Shown one piece after another: positions 1-11,649 of a stretch of 64,000 bases of DNA (positions within the stretch are counted from its first letter, which is position 1; each line of letters begins with the position of its first letter). The notes beneath the pieces were generated by a model. The model saw only the letters and a program-made list of their open reading frames with translations. It made no database searches and was not told where the DNA came from. Where the stretch lies: assembly GCA_009767595.1 (NCBI GenBank), contig VSDK01006516.1:83719-147718 (forward strand). Reading direction: 5' to 3'. The position numbers were made by a program, and so were the translations under genes. The stretch is from Symbiodinium kawagutii (lineage: Eukaryota; Sar; Dinophyceae; Suessiales; Symbiodiniaceae).

Positions 1-1617
1 ATTTCTCTTGAGAAACCACAACAACAAACCTTCATAAACCTTCCATGCCAAGCGGCATACAAATGTCACTATCACGCCAAGGGCAATGACCATTGCCATC
101 TGCCCGAGCTCGGTCTTGTCCCACTGGTCTTCGTTTGCAATCCTGGGCCGGTCATATGGGGCAGCGAGCAAGATGAGATGGGATCTTTTCAATCTGCACT
201 GAAGGAGGTCGAAGGTGGGATTTGGGATGGCGACTTTTGTCAGCTTTGCGCGTTTTTGTGTCAGAGCAGAAACTGGCCTTGAACGTGCGAAAGAAGTTTC
301 TAGCATTTTCTAGCAGCAGCGCGCAGCACAAATCAAAATGAACAGTACGGAAAATCATAATCTGCGGTGGTGACAAAATCGTGCATAATGGCTTTTGATC
401 CAGGCAAGACATCAGGGCCCATTTCACAACCTTATCTTTGTCACTGCAGAAGGTTGATGGATGATTTGGTGAAGATATCTGCAGGATGGAGGATTTCTGG
501 ATGCTCTATGACGCTTTACAGAGATCCGTTGGATGCTGCATGACGCTGTATGGATGATTTTGAAGTGCCTATGGAGAACCTAAAAGATCTAAAAGAGACT
601 CACCCAATATGGCAGCTGCACGGGGAACGTAAGGATGATTAATGAGTGATCTATGGACTATCTATGGAGGATTTCCAAAAACAAATTGGAGGATGTGTAG
701 ATGACTGATTGAAGATGCTATTCTGTTTTCAATGATTTGAGAGGGATATACTATTTTTCATGAACAGTGCTTGGGTGATCTCTGGATTGTCTGCTTCATT
801 TGTGGATGGTGTACTGTAGATCGTACAGGGGTTCATGCAGGAATTATGCAGGATCATGGATGATTGAAGGAGTGCCTTGTTGAATGCTTCCCCTGTATTT
901 TGAATGGTTTGGCAATAGATGGTGTGTGGACAATGTCTCTGAACCGTATATCGATGGCTTTTGGCGGAGGTATTGGATAAGATATGATAAGATATGCTTA
1001 AAATGTATGCCTGATCTTTCCGATTCCGTTTGTGCTTGACGCCATGACATAGAACCAATCAGTCGAATGGAATCGGTCTGTTTTTGTCCGAGAGTTACCA
1101 GTAACTATCATTTTGCATCATGACTCTCAAGATCTTTAAAGATTTTGGATGATATTGCTGTGACAGATTTAAGGCATGAATAAGAAGAAGCACTTTGACT
1201 TCTTGGTGGTGAAACAAATCTACAATCATGTGTTTATTGCTGCGACCTCGTACTGAGCAGGCATGGTGCAAAGCAAACCCACTGCGTCAACATGGACAGG
1301 CAACATATTTTCCTGCAAAATACAGTTTCGCCTGTTCACGACAGAATCTCACGGACTTTACAATGAATAAACACCTACTGCAATCAAACCCCCACATTCC
1401 AGCAACCTGGGCAAACATAGTGCGCATGAGAAGATGCATGCTGCAAAGTGAATGAATGGATTTTGGAGGGTTGTCTGTTATGCTGTGTGAAGTGGCAACA
1501 TTGGAAACCACCTTCTAGAAAAAAGAAAGCTCTTTGAACACTCGCTTTATTGGCAGGCCAAGTCCACCCGATCATGGCACAGTGGAAAGCAGATATGAGA
1601 CTTGCTTCAAGCGCCAC
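1..1617. other. No recognisable gene; terminal intergenic or intron-like DNA
   Basis: Open frames here are short (under 95 codons), overlap on both strands, and show no domain motif I recognise. The stretch may hold the last introns or 3' end of the minus-strand beta-helix/membrane gene whose candidate membrane exons lie just to the right. I see no promoter, repeat array or RNA gene. Confidence 0.4.
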
Positions 1618-1623
1618 AGCTGC

Positions 1624-1684
1624 CGAGGATCACAGCTGAAGCCAAGGAAATCAACACCAAAGCAGTTCCCAGCAGCCCCAATTC
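1624..1684 (-). CDS. Candidate transmembrane exon of the beta-helix surface protein
   Basis: On the minus strand an acceptor (atcctgag) precedes an exon that reads ELGLLGTALVLISLASAVIL, a clear hydrophobic membrane helix. A G|GC donor follows. Length is 61 bp, phase 0 in and phase 1 out. It joins in frame to the membrane exon at 1928-2038, giving a continuous amphipathic-then-hydrophobic stretch. If the GC donor is not used, the frame stops five codons later, so this could instead be the C-terminus. Function is inferred from position: the 3' end of a gene whose upstream exons encode beta-helix rungs. Confidence 0.4.
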
Positions 1685-1927
1685 CTCAGGATGATGTCAT
1701 CCAAGCCATGCTGGGCCATTTGTCGCGGGCACGGGTTGTGTTGATATTTCAAGGTGATGCATGGTGATTCCAATCCTCCAGCAGCGAAACATTCAAGCTC
1801 AGAAAAGTATGCGCACAAATGATTTGATTGAAACGCAACATGAAAGCCATACGCTACCTGAAAGACGTACAGTGCTCCCACAGATCTTATCCCCCTCCGG
1901 AAGCTCAAAGCTGTTGGGCCCCAAAAC

Positions 1928-2038
1928 TATTCCAAACAAAGCTTCGCTCCAGTTCCAGAGTCGTCGGTTGTAGGGATGGAAGATGCCATACAGCACCATG
2001 GATGCGCAAGTGATGACTGTCAGCGCAGTCATCTGAAG
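1928..2038 (-). CDS. Membrane-domain exon with HPY motif
   Basis: A strong acceptor (pyrimidine tract ending ttccccacag) opens a 111 bp, phase 0/0 exon. It encodes about 37 residues: a hydrophobic helix (LTVITCASMVLYGIF), then HPYNRRLWNW and the start of another hydrophobic helix (EALFGI). A helix followed by a PY motif and another helix resembles the C-terminal multi-pass region of large algal beta-helix surface proteins. That family assignment is from memory of the architecture, not from a search. A GT donor (ATA|GTTTTG) follows. Confidence 0.45.
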
Positions 2039-2099
2039 CTGTGGGGAAGTTGTGCTGGGGAACAGGGCTGCAGCAGTGGAAAGCAGCACTTTCCTGCAC

Positions 2100-3730
2100 C
2101 AGACGTGAACAGGCTAATGACATCAAATATGATTCAAACATGACTCCATCTGTTTCCATCTTCCATTTTGAGGCCTATGTTTTGCCGTAGCCCTGAAAGA
2201 TCCACAAAGAAAAAAGCGAGGAATGTGAAGGTGGCTATTCAAGTTGCACCAGATGTAGCTTGCTTATGCTAGGTCGTTCAAGTGATGCTTTTGCCGACTT
2301 GGGGTCGAAGGAAAGACTTCTTGGTCTCGAACTTTCACGCCAAAAAATGCTGTCTATCTTAGCCAAGCAGTTGAAACGCAACGGACAGCTCCATTTACAC
2401 AAGATTTCTAGCATGTAGTTTCCATCAGTGTCCCTCCTCACCAGGCGCTCAGCTTCAAAGTAGCGCCACCCCTGGCACTGGAAACGTCCAAGACACAGCC
2501 ATCTTGATGCCCGGATATTTCAATGCCCAATGAAAACCGTTCAAAATGAACCGCTGTAGAGTTTGACTCTGTTGGCCTTGAAAGTTGAAACACATTTGCA
2601 AAAAGGATCCAGCGAATGCATCAGCACAGAACCCAGTGAAAACGTTTTGATGGACTCTGTCATTTCACGATCCAGCAGCTGTGGCTGGAACCGGCAAATT
2701 CACCGATGTAGATTGTGGCTAATATCATATCAACCAACCCCAACCGATGTTTGAATTTGAACTAAAATATGGTGCCTCGCCTCGCCGTACTTGTTTGTCA
2801 GAAAGGCGACGTGAACCTCATCCTCTTTGCAGTCCTTGGGTCAGGCTCAGCTACTGGCGTATCCGCAAACCAAAGGAAGTTGTTGTCAAAGTCCTCGTCA
2901 TCACATCTAACACTCACCTCCTCTTAACGAATATTGGGGGAATGCCTTGGGTGTCAGGCCAGGGCACTTGCTGGGCACTTGAGAGGCGGATCCAAACGAA
3001 CCTGAGAAAAATGCACTGGATTTTGGATCGTCGACTACGGATTCGTTCAAATCTCTGCTTTGGAAACTGACGCGTGGCAATATGGTTTGGGAGGACCCTG
3101 AGGTACAACGATCGATCGTAAGACTTAGATTTAAATCATGCTTACGATTTGGGTTCGTGTCCAAACGTGAAACAAGTCCGGAGATAAAGAGTCGGAAGCC
3201 CCCGAAGCAGGTTTTGAAGATAAAAAAATGATAAAAATGATGGAAACCAGTTCCTGGAGTTCATGTCGCCTATTCTCACTTCTGCCGGTTGCAGGTCTGT
3301 TTGAACTTACCCGGCATGATTACACTCCTGTCCCGCGTTCATTCCAAGAAGGAACAACGCGACAGCAAAGACCGTGAGAAAGCTGGTGCCGACCTTAGCT
3401 CAAAAATCTGAGCAGTGTGCCTCAAACCTCAATATGTTCTTCCATCTTGTCGAACCGACCATATTTCACTCTTTCATCAACTGTGAAGAAAGGCATGATC
3501 AAATTCGTCAAGTCAAGTCGGTCAGGTTCCTGTTCAACATCCGCATGCAACAGTGCAGCAACTCGTTTTCCCATCAGTGCAATGACTCAAGATTTGACCA
3601 AAATCTTCTCTGGAGCTTACCTTTCAAATCGCTGAATGAAGCAAAGCAACCACAAGCCGGAGAATCTGAGAAAACAGGCAGTTTGATGACAACTGGAATC
3701 TGGAGCCCCAGGCCGTCACAAAGCCAAGAA
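2100..3730. other. Unassigned, probably intronic
   Basis: Small overlapping frames on both strands, with no conserved motif, repeat or RNA gene seen. It lies between candidate membrane exons of the minus-strand gene, so intron is the simplest reading. Confidence 0.35.
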
Positions 3731-3732
3731 GT

Positions 3733-4624
3733 TTACTGAAGGGCAGGTGATTGCAAATCAAACCTTCCATTCCACCAGTTTGGTCTTCTTCGAGCCGGTA
3801 ACCTCAGGCAAAATGACACACAGCAGCAGGTTGCTGTGTGGCACAAGCTCTTGGCCCAAAAGCCTTTTGGAGGTGGAGCAACCCTAGCTGATGTTGTGGG
3901 AATTGTTGCGATGCCATGGGGCAGTACAACGATTGGGGGCTGGAACCAGGTTTCTTTGCTCTCAACAGGAGACACCGTGGCCATCAAAGCCAAAATAGTA
4001 TGTTCAATCGCAGGTAGACATCCTTGCGATTCCTCCATCCATGGCCAACATTTTACGATGGATGCTGCCCTCGCAGTTTTGGTGGAACCTATTGAAACCT
4101 TGCTGTGCCACACACTGAGGTATCTGACAATACGATGGAACTCATTCTCCGGACCAGGCGGAAAGTCCAAGGAAAAGTGCTGTGTGGCAAAGAGGATGGT
4201 TTTTCACAGGCCCAACATGACCCAATTGTCTCTCGGAAAGGCTTCCAGACATTCCCTGGATTGGAATCAAATTCTATGGGTAGCGTCCACCTGCATGGTT
4301 GGAGGATGTTTGAAGTTCAGAGCCAAGAAACACACTGCGTATTTGGCGAAGTCTGCCATGATGTTGGGCAAGAAGCAATTGAGACCTGGCGATGTGGCGC
4401 AGGGACTGGCTGAAGCCCTAAAAAATCCCCCCTGGGTCCTGGGTCATTTTGGGCCGCTTCAGTCTGCCATACTCTGCCCCTTTCGCCTGCCACCAAGGCG
4501 ACTCGCCAGTCCTTCAAGGAAAGAACCAGCACAAAGAGGGTCGCAATCGCCTGAGAGCAAAATCTCTGTTGAGCGCCGATTGAGCGCTTGCAGATGTCAT
4601 GATATCACAAATATACACACGTAA
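3733..4624. other. Stretch open on both strands; no recognised product
   Basis: The plus strand is open for 262 codons from 3836 and the minus strand for 145 codons across 3733-4170. Neither translation shows a family motif. The plus-strand frame looks compositionally unconvincing, with scattered Cys/His and no regular hydrophobic pattern. The minus strand is the gene-bearing strand nearby, so a decayed exon of the same gene is possible. I do not assign a function. Confidence 0.25.
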
Positions 4625-4629
4625 TCATA

Positions 4630-6660
4630 TGCAAATCAGCACTGCACATCTCCCAAAAAAAATTGATTCTGGAATGTTTTGGAATGCGACGCACTTTTTT
4701 GGACATGTTCCACTGCAGGGCCCTTGCAGACCAAAAGGCATGCGCTCTATCTCAAAAGCTGGCTAGTTGTGTCATACGATTATGCTGCAAATTGTCCTAC
4801 ATAAAAACCTCTCTTATAGAGATTTGTGGGGCATTATTGCGGTGTGCACGCTGTCGCAAACAGAAACCTGCCGAGGGGCGACGTCCAAGCAATGCACTCC
4901 GAACAGTCCGCTTTGTTCCTGGCATGGGCTGGCTTCACAGATTGTTTCGGGTGGCATCAGGCCTGACGCCACGAGTTGTTTGGAGATCACTGATGGCATA
5001 AAATCAAGAGCCGAGCTGCTAAGGAGAGGTAGGAAAGCAAACAATGGGAGGACTTGGCTCCTGACATTTGATTCCAGGTGCACTGTGTTTTCTCTTGCAT
5101 GCATGCCACTGGTCCTTCAAATCATGCTAGCTACATAGAACTGCCTTATGAACATTTCATATTATTACATGTGTTTACCTTTTTCGTCGCTTGGGCCGCT
5201 CTGTCATTTCAATTCGGAAAAGGACAGCAACACATTGATGTTGCTTTATGAAGGAAGCCCTATTTCCAATGTCTGTGCCGTGCGTATCTCCAGGATTCAC
5301 CACAGTGCAGCGTTGATGTCAGGAACGTGGATCTTACAAGTCCTTGTCCAGAACTCGCATCCGAAACGAAAATAGCCGTGCCATACAAATACTCGACCTT
5401 GAAGAGGCAAGCTGCTCACTGCTTCCAACAGCTGTAATTCTTTCTCAACATCGACCCTCCCACACATGTCTTGACATGGAAGTGGTCGAGTCTCGCTGTG
5501 CAAGGGTCACTCCCCTCCCCACTTGATATTCTTAGATTTCACACATGCCAAACAAGATGATTTGCAAGGCTCCAAATGCTTTGTCAGAAGTCTGAGAGAT
5601 TTCTGTTCACGTCAAAGTTGAAAGAGTCAAACAGCCCCAAGGTGACTGAATCTAAAGTAAGTTGCAAGAACGTTGATCCTTCTGCCAGTTGTGCTTTTCA
5701 TCATCTGGGCAGTCTCCTTAGATGCAAGGTGATTTCAAAGCAAACCGCATTGAAACAATTGAATCCTATCAAGGGTCACTGGGAGGAAATTGTCCAGAAA
5801 TGTCCAGAATATTCGCCGAATCCAAACAGATTTAGGGTGTTTGTCTCACTCATCTGCGTGTTTCTGCAAGTGTTTGAAATGCATGATTCGCGGGCACCGA
5901 CAGCTGAAGGGCTCCAGGTACAAAATTGGAAACTTTGGTTGCTTCATCATGTTTGTCCCTTTTCCGCATCCTCTTTGTATGTAGCTATGGCGGGAATTCG
6001 AAGTCGTGAAGGAGGTTCCAGAGAGCAAGCGGCGTTACAAAATGAAGCAAGCACCATGTCATCATCAGATCAATCGGAACACTACAGAGACAGCGGAAGA
6101 GCACGAAAAACATCAAAAACATAAAACAAGCAGGACAAGAACACACATGCTTTCGAATCCAGAACACTAGCGGAATAAAGCACCTCATCAATAACCAAAC
6201 ATGTCAAATAAAAAGGCAAACGTGGCAAAAGCATGCGGAAACTCGGAAGCATGCCAAAACATGCCAAAACAATTTCTGCAAATGCGTTGACTTGGAACCA
6301 TATCTCAAGGCTGTCCCTTTCCCTGGCAAACTTGGGATATGCCAAGGGTCCGTCTGCATCACAGACGTGACAACAGAGCCCGACACAGATGCGAAGGCCA
6401 TGAGCTGATTCAGATAGACTCCGCTGTTCTTCACGCGGTCTGCCTCGAATGGCCAGCTCTGGCGATGCCACGGGCTTCCAAGAGCAGTTGTAGAGCTGTC
6501 GTGACTTTTCTGCACAGTTCGGGCGCTTGGGCCACAATGTGCTGACTCTGCATTGCTAACGGCTGAATCTTCAACAACCAATCTTCTCCATTAATTTCCA
6601 AGTTTTCCAAGTTCGAAAAAATTGGCGTTGTCTTCGTCACAAAGTTGCATGTAACAAGCA
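4630..6660. other. Unassigned, probably intronic
   Basis: No recognisable exon. A minus-strand open stretch at 5985-6191 has hydrophobic runs but no convincing splice sites in phase with its neighbours. Confidence 0.3.
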
Positions 6661-6671
6661 GCGGTCGTTGC

Positions 6672-6872
6672 GCCAAGGAGCACGTCCAGCTCCAAAGATG
6701 CTTGCAGCCGAGACTGCGAAGAGCACCGCCCGCTGTCCAAGCAAGGAACTCCTGAAGTTAGTGTCCCGAATCCAGGGGTTCCAAATGTTCGAAAGCAAAA
6801 CTCTCAAATCTACAAAGAAAGCTGCACCAAAAGCATCCAAGAGCGTCATTACTTGCCAAGCCCATGAAATCA
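6672..6872 (-). CDS. Candidate membrane-domain exon
   Basis: The acceptor ttcacaacag opens a phase-1 exon beginning [G]TG ATT TCA. The product has a hydrophobic helix (ISWAWQVMTLLDAFGAAFF), a loop with WNPWI, and a second hydrophobic stretch (RAVLFAVSAASIFGAG). Two membrane-prone helices in one exon suit the multi-pass C-terminal domain suggested for the beta-helix gene. The donor is uncertain (G|GAGCTG or further on), so the lower boundary is approximate. Confidence 0.4.
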
Positions 6873-6975
6873 CTGTTGTGAAATTGATCCCAAGGCGGTT
6901 GGTGATGCCCTAGCTCATTTTAGGCAAGAGTCCATTGAAGGAGTTGCTGCATTGTGCCTTTGGCACACTGAGTAC

Positions 6976-7146
6976 CTTGCTGGCGAAGCTGCTTCGCCAG
7001 GAACCATCTGATTCCCGAAAATTGTGCACGAAATACATGTCATGGTCAATGATGCACACTGGATAAACAGATATTTGTGATAGCAGAATTAGCAGAAAAA
7101 CAATCAAGATCAAGACCATCGTGATTGTATAACTTTCCATGTTCTG
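6976..7146 (-). CDS. Candidate membrane-domain exon
   Basis: The acceptor ttcctatatag and donor AAG|GTACTC bound 171 bp, phase 0/0. The exon encodes a strong membrane helix (MVLILIVFLLILLSQI) followed by a hydrophilic loop rich in H, D, N and S. Its phase-0 end does not match the phase-1 start of the exon at 6672-6872, so an exon is missing between them or one boundary is wrong. The hydrophobic segment itself is clear. Confidence 0.4.
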
Positions 7147-7149
7147 CTA

Positions 7150-8190
7150 TATAGGAAAAGTATGAAAAGAAATGTCAAGGTATCCCACCAACAACTTTGA
7201 TTGTGCTGAACTCTTTTGGCCGCGCGGCAAGCGAGCACGTTGGCATCTGACATCAAGTACAGCGTGCCGTTGTCTTCAACGCACTCGGCGCATCCTTCTT
7301 TACCTCACTCGAATCTCTCTCTTCAATTCTACAAATCAGGTCACACCGGCAACTTAAGTCACACCTCAAACCGGGGAGACTTCAGAAGAAAATGAAAGAG
7401 GAAGATTACATAGCACACAAGGTCAAATTTGTCATAAGAGATCGTCCGAAGTTCCCTGGCCCAACTGCTGGTCATGGTACCATAGCCCTCTTTGCACATT
7501 GGTCGACTACTGGTGGTCACGGGCAGCTCCCCTCCGGGACATGCGACCTGCAAAGGAGACAGCTCCTTGCAAACTCAACATGTTTCAGGGGCGACTCTGA
7601 AAAGGCCAACTATCGACCCGCATTTGTTACATGGTAGCTCTTACCAGACAGGTCCAAATTCGTCTCTGAATGTGCATATGCCATGGCACATGCTGTGAAA
7701 GTAAGTAACTACTGCACTTCGATGCGATTCTAAGTCCGTCTCCCAGAGCATGGGTAGGGAGCGTTGTCAGGCCCAAGGCTCTCCATGTTTTGCGCTTGTT
7801 TTCAGTGCTTCGGAATGGCAACTTAGTTGGAAGTCAAGAATTATATGGTATATCTCAGCTTGAAGTGCATGATGGTCATGCAAAGTTCTGTCACGGCCCT
7901 TCCAGGGCCTTCTTTGTCGGACAATGCAGTGGTCGACTCAGATTCCTTTCGTGAAGCATCAAACCGGGCCTAAGCACTTTGTCTGCGCGTGGGTCTCAGC
8001 AAGGACCAACTTTCACGTAGCAAAGCACATCTCAAACTGTCCAAACTGCTCGACTGAAGTGAATCTGCGAAAGGACATTGACATGCCAAGCTGATCTGCA
8101 ATGAACACAGGCAATGTTGATTGAATTTCTATGACAACATGATGCCAGCCTGGATGTCTCTTGCAAGTCAGTCATCGAACAGTTGTTTTG
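7150..8190. other. Unassigned, probably intronic
   Basis: No exon, repeat or RNA gene recognised between the membrane-helix exon and the Cys-rich exon of the minus-strand gene. Confidence 0.35.
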
Positions 8191-8195
8191 CTTGC

Positions 8196-8307
8196 CGCGG
8201 CGCTTCATTCGAATTTTGGCAGCGCGGCAAATGTCAGTGCCGTCGGGGCATTGGACGCAGCTGCCACTTGCGGCATTCTCAACCTGCGTGTAACCTTCAG
8301 CGCAAGC
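8196..8307 (-). CDS. Cys-rich (GCC2/GCC3, ephrin-receptor-like) exon
   Basis: The acceptor gagatctgag and a GC donor (G|GCAAGC) bound 112 bp, phase 0 in and phase 1 out. The product contains CAEGYTQVENAASGSC followed by VQCPDGTDIC. This C-x(n)-C-x2-CP spacing is typical of GCC2/GCC3-type repeats, which often follow beta-helix repeats in large algal surface proteins. The exon lies 3' of the rung exons and 5' of the membrane exons, as that architecture predicts. Family call is from motif spacing only. Confidence 0.5.
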
Positions 8308-8396
8308 CTCAGATCTCTCGCACCACAATTGCTGAACGCAGCGAAATCGTAAGACTACGACTACGCATGATGTTTTGCTTCATCTTCGTTTTGACT

Positions 8397-8686
8397 TCAT
8401 CTTTGTCTACGTGTGATGGTGTGCCGGTAGAATCCACGTGAATCCACGATTTCAATCCTTTCCACCATTGCTGACAAGTTTCCACGCATCCAAACGGAGA
8501 GTTGTCTGCCACACCCGCACCAGTTCCACAGTGAAGTCCTGGAACCTTCAGCTTCGACGATGCTGGGACAAACAGTAGACACTCTCCCAGTTGAGCGCAA
8601 TCCACTTCTGAATCCTCAGACTGCCATGCGAACAGCGCGATTCTCTGTAGCTCAGCAGGGGCTGCCAAGAGGGTTGACTGCATCAT
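8397..8686 (-). CDS. Possible Cys-containing extracellular exon
   Basis: The minus strand is open and includes DCAQLGEC and a segment with CGTGAG...GCVETC. The regular Cys suggests an extracellular module upstream of the GCC2/GCC3-like exon. Splice boundaries are not resolved and other frames are also open, so this is tentative. Confidence 0.3.
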
Positions 8687-8689
8687 ACT

Positions 8690-9480
8690 GCATCCAGAAC
8701 AAACTGTAACATCTTCCTAAACATCTTCGTTTCACTTTCTCTCTCACAGTTTTTGCTCGTCATTTTATGTCATTTTGGTGTCTTTCAGTCAGAGCGCGAT
8801 TTCGATGCTCTCAGCCTCCATAGACAGCGTTGGTTTCAGACCGGCAGGGACTTGGAACGTGGCCTCACCAACCTTCAAGCCTCAGGAGATCGGAAAAGGC
8901 TGGCACCCGCCCCACTGCAAGGCTGCTTGATTCAACCAGTCAATGAACCAGCGGATGAAATCAGCCTGCAAACTGGGGCCGCACTTTGAGCTGAGATGGT
9001 GATGTTGAAGGTGTTCACCAATTCCAGCTGCTGCACTGCAAGGTTTCGGGCCGATATCCTGCGTTTGGATGTGGCAGGACAGGAAGCCAAAGGGGGAATA
9101 TGGTCAAGTCATACCAGTTCTCTGTTGTTTAGAAGATTTGGATTTCAACTTGCACATTGAGAATTCAGGTTGCCCGACTATCGACGAACAGCATGGCAGT
9201 TTGTACTGGCTCCCCAAATCGTCTCTGCTCATGAAATTTGAATCTGGAGCAGATGCGGCTGAAAACAGCAGACATTAGCTGTTCTCTCAGTCTTATACCA
9301 CATGTTGCGACACAATGCCCAGATAGCGAACATCAAATGAACACACAATGACAATTGAAGTCTAGAGGCACAAGACTTCCCAACCAGTCAATCTGGTCTT
9401 ACTGACATCTGTGTGCATGATCTGTTTATGGCAGCTTTTGAAAATCAGCAAAACTTTCATTCCGAGATTCGCAGATGCTT
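8690..9480. other. Unassigned, probably intronic
   Basis: No recognisable exon or repeat. Confidence 0.3.
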
Positions 9481-9484
9481 TGGC

Positions 9485-9527
9485 CGCGCTGCAATTTTCG
9501 AAGCGGGCGCTGGCCAAGGCCGAGCCT
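9485..9527 (-). CDS. Short candidate beta-helix exon (FENCSA motif)
   Basis: After an acceptor ending gatgcag the minus strand reads GSALASARFENCSA, then a possible GC donor (GCG|GCCAAAG). F-x-N-C-S/T-A is the signature edge of a Pmp-like beta-helix rung, also seen in the exons to the right. The exon is short and its boundaries rest on one candidate splice-site pair. Confidence 0.3.
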
Positions 9528-9705
9528 CTGCATCACTGTCAGCCGAAAAGGGAACAACCCCGGAATCAGAAAAAACATGGGGATGAAGGCATCCTTCCAA
9601 ACAGCAACACTTGTTTGAACATTCACATGACATAGATCTAGGCATCCCCGAAGAGCTGTGGTAGTCCGTGTCTTGACTCGTGTAACAACTGCTCGACTTT
9701 TAAAC

Positions 9706-9784
9706 CCGCAAAGGATTCTCATGAAGCCAATTCTGCCCAAATCTGTCGCGCCTTCCATGCCGGTGATCAGGATGCCTCCGCCTA
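9706..9784 (-). CDS. Beta-helix rung exon (VGGGILI)
   Basis: The acceptor tgaacgtag opens a phase-1 exon reading [V]GGGILITGMEGATDLG and then IGFMRILCG. Joined to the phase-1 end of the exon at 9982-10150, it gives DCTAAESVGGGILI, a normal rung-to-rung junction (N/D-C-x-A ... GGG). The donor is probably GG|GTTTAA (phase 2), though a one-base shift is possible. Confidence 0.5.
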
Positions 9785-9981
9785 CTACGTTCAGGACAAA
9801 CTGCTGCACAACTCTTCCTAATTCACATGAAGGAAGGCCCCAAAGACTGGAACAGGTCCACTGTAAACAATGCTGAAGCCAAAGCCCAACTAGTTTTAGA
9901 AGTCCTGTAGAATGCACCGCACATCATGCAGAACAAACAGAGCAAGCAAATGAGAGGGCACCACGCAGTGGCATAGATGGC

Positions 9982-10150
9982 CTGATTCAGCAGCTGTGCA
10001 GTCGGAGAAGCGTATTGGTTGCGTGGCGTTCACTGCGCGACTGGCAAAGACACCGCCACCGCGTGTTGCACGGCAATGGTGAAAGCGGAGCACAGCTGCA
10101 GTGGCCTTCGGAAAGTTGCCAAGCAACGTGACAAATCTTGGTTTGAGGAC
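9982..10150 (-). CDS. Beta-helix repeat exon, two half-rungs
   Basis: This is one of the clearest exons in the window. The acceptor is a T-run followed by ggcatcctcag, and the donor is TCAG|GC. Length is 169 bp, phase 0 in and phase 1 out. The protein shows VLRFHHCRATRGGGVFASR and then PIRFSDCTAAES. Both match the Pmp-like pattern F-x-x-C-x-A...GGG. Known members with this repeat are secreted or cell-surface proteins. The subcellular site here is inferred. Confidence 0.65.
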
Positions 10151-10159
10151 CTGAGGATG

Positions 10160-10890
10160 CCAAAAAAAAACATTGGTCTTGGAAATCTTCAAATGCCAAC
10201 TTGCAGATGCTGCCCGGGATGAATTCAATGTCTGCAAGAGTCCTCATGAAGGAAAGCAATGCAAAACACTAAAAGAAGGCACAGTCTAGACCTTCCCTAG
10301 GCTCGATTTCGATTCCACCATGGTTTACCCCAGGGGCCTCAGGCGCCCCGTCGTGTCGGAAGCGTATCACTGCAAGTCCTCCACCTCAATCCAGAAACAT
10401 CAACTAACCATCGAAAACCGTGCAAAGAACAAGGGTTTGGATGAGAATGTCATTCAATTCTCCGTGAAGAAAACTCAGACAGTCAGTCTAAGCGCAGGCT
10501 ACCTTCTGGCCTCGCAAACTTCTACCATAGTATTAGTAAACTCTTGATCTCCTTAAGGCACACACGCATTTGAACGCAATGTCCAAAGAAAACAAACAAA
10601 AATTAGGCATAAAGGGCCAATCCTGGCTTATCAACTGCGACAATGCTTGCTTGCTGACCGTAACTATAAGAGCCTGCGCAAACACGAAAGAACTGGAATA
10701 GCTGTCAAATGCATCAAAACGCAGTGAGGCACTGCGCCCGTTGCTCGCAGTGAATACATTCAGTGGATTCAAGCAGACTATCAGCTAGCCAAATTAGCAT
10801 GGTTTCTGTCAAAAACATTCCACATTCCGACAGAACCCGAATGTGGTCGCACCAGGTGCTAATTTGATTTGTCATGCGAATCGCCCGAGC
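10160..10890. other. Intron between beta-helix exons
   Basis: No exon recognised. Nothing else notable. Confidence 0.4.
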
Positions 10891-10897
10891 CCAAGAC

Positions 10898-10978
10898 CGT
10901 CTGAACTTGCTGTGCAGTGGTTGAAAGCAGCAGTCCCGTCTGCAACGGTGTATATTTTCGTGACCATCATCCCACCAC
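10898..10978 (-). CDS. 81-bp beta-helix rung exon
   Basis: The acceptor tcttcccggccgag and donor G|GTCTTG give exactly 81 bp, phase 1/1. The product reads GGMMVTKIYTVADG, then TAAFNHCTASSD[G]. Length and phase equal those of the tandem exons at 11.5-13 and 24-27 kb, although the sequence is clearly diverged. It is therefore an older member of the same exon-shuffling series. Confidence 0.65.
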
Positions 10979-11568
10979 CTCGGCCGGGAAGAAACGCAAA
11001 GGAATTGTGATCCGGCTGCCGTTCCAAATGGACAGCGAAGCGATTCTCCGGGCAAGTCATTGTTGAGATGCTGAGCTGCTACTTATGCTACTTTACCTCC
11101 CAGTTCAAACTGATTTAAGTTTTCACACTTGTTGCAAGAGCCACCACATGTGAAAGATTTTAGCAGAGCTTCGAAGCGTTGAAAATCATTGAACACTCCG
11201 ATCATCTGGAACAAACTGATGCATCAGGTCGGAATCATTGAACAGCAGGAAGAAGTTCTTTGGTGTCCGCAATCGCTTCTTACTGCTCGAATCCTATGAA
11301 TACCTGGCAGGAAATCCTGGGGGCAGAGGTTTTGCGCAAAAAACGCGGGCCAACAATGCCCCTTGTTGACAGACAACTTCTTAGTTGCTGTCATCTTCAG
11401 TGCAAAACATCCCAAAAAAGACGCAACGGAAATGATTCAATGTACAGTCACAGTCGGTCGAAAACAGAGCTGGGAATCTAGATGTTGAGTTTGCACGTCC
11501 GTTGAGCTGCTGTCCATCTTGCGGGATCCTCAGCCCAACATCTCATCCTGTTCCTTGGGGCTCCACAC

Positions 11569-11649
11569 CGTACTTGCTGCTGCAGTAGTGGAATTCAATG
11601 GTTCCGTTCTCCTGTGTCACCCATTTGCCGTATATGCCGCCGCCGTTGC
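11569..11649 (-). CDS. Tandem beta-helix rung exon 1 (81 bp)
   Basis: The acceptor tttgcccag and donor G|GTGTGG bound 81 bp, phase 1/1. It encodes [G]NGGGIYGKWVTQENG and TIEFHYCSSKY[G]. It is close to the exon at 23912-23989 (same GKW/GRW-VTQENG core), more than to its immediate neighbours. That indicates duplication or exchange between the two exon blocks. Confidence 0.7.

Noticed and set aside
3836-4624. 262-codon plus-strand frame
   Set aside because: The longest uninterrupted frame in the first 20 kb, but no motif, unusual composition and an opposite open frame. Recorded only as an unassigned stretch.
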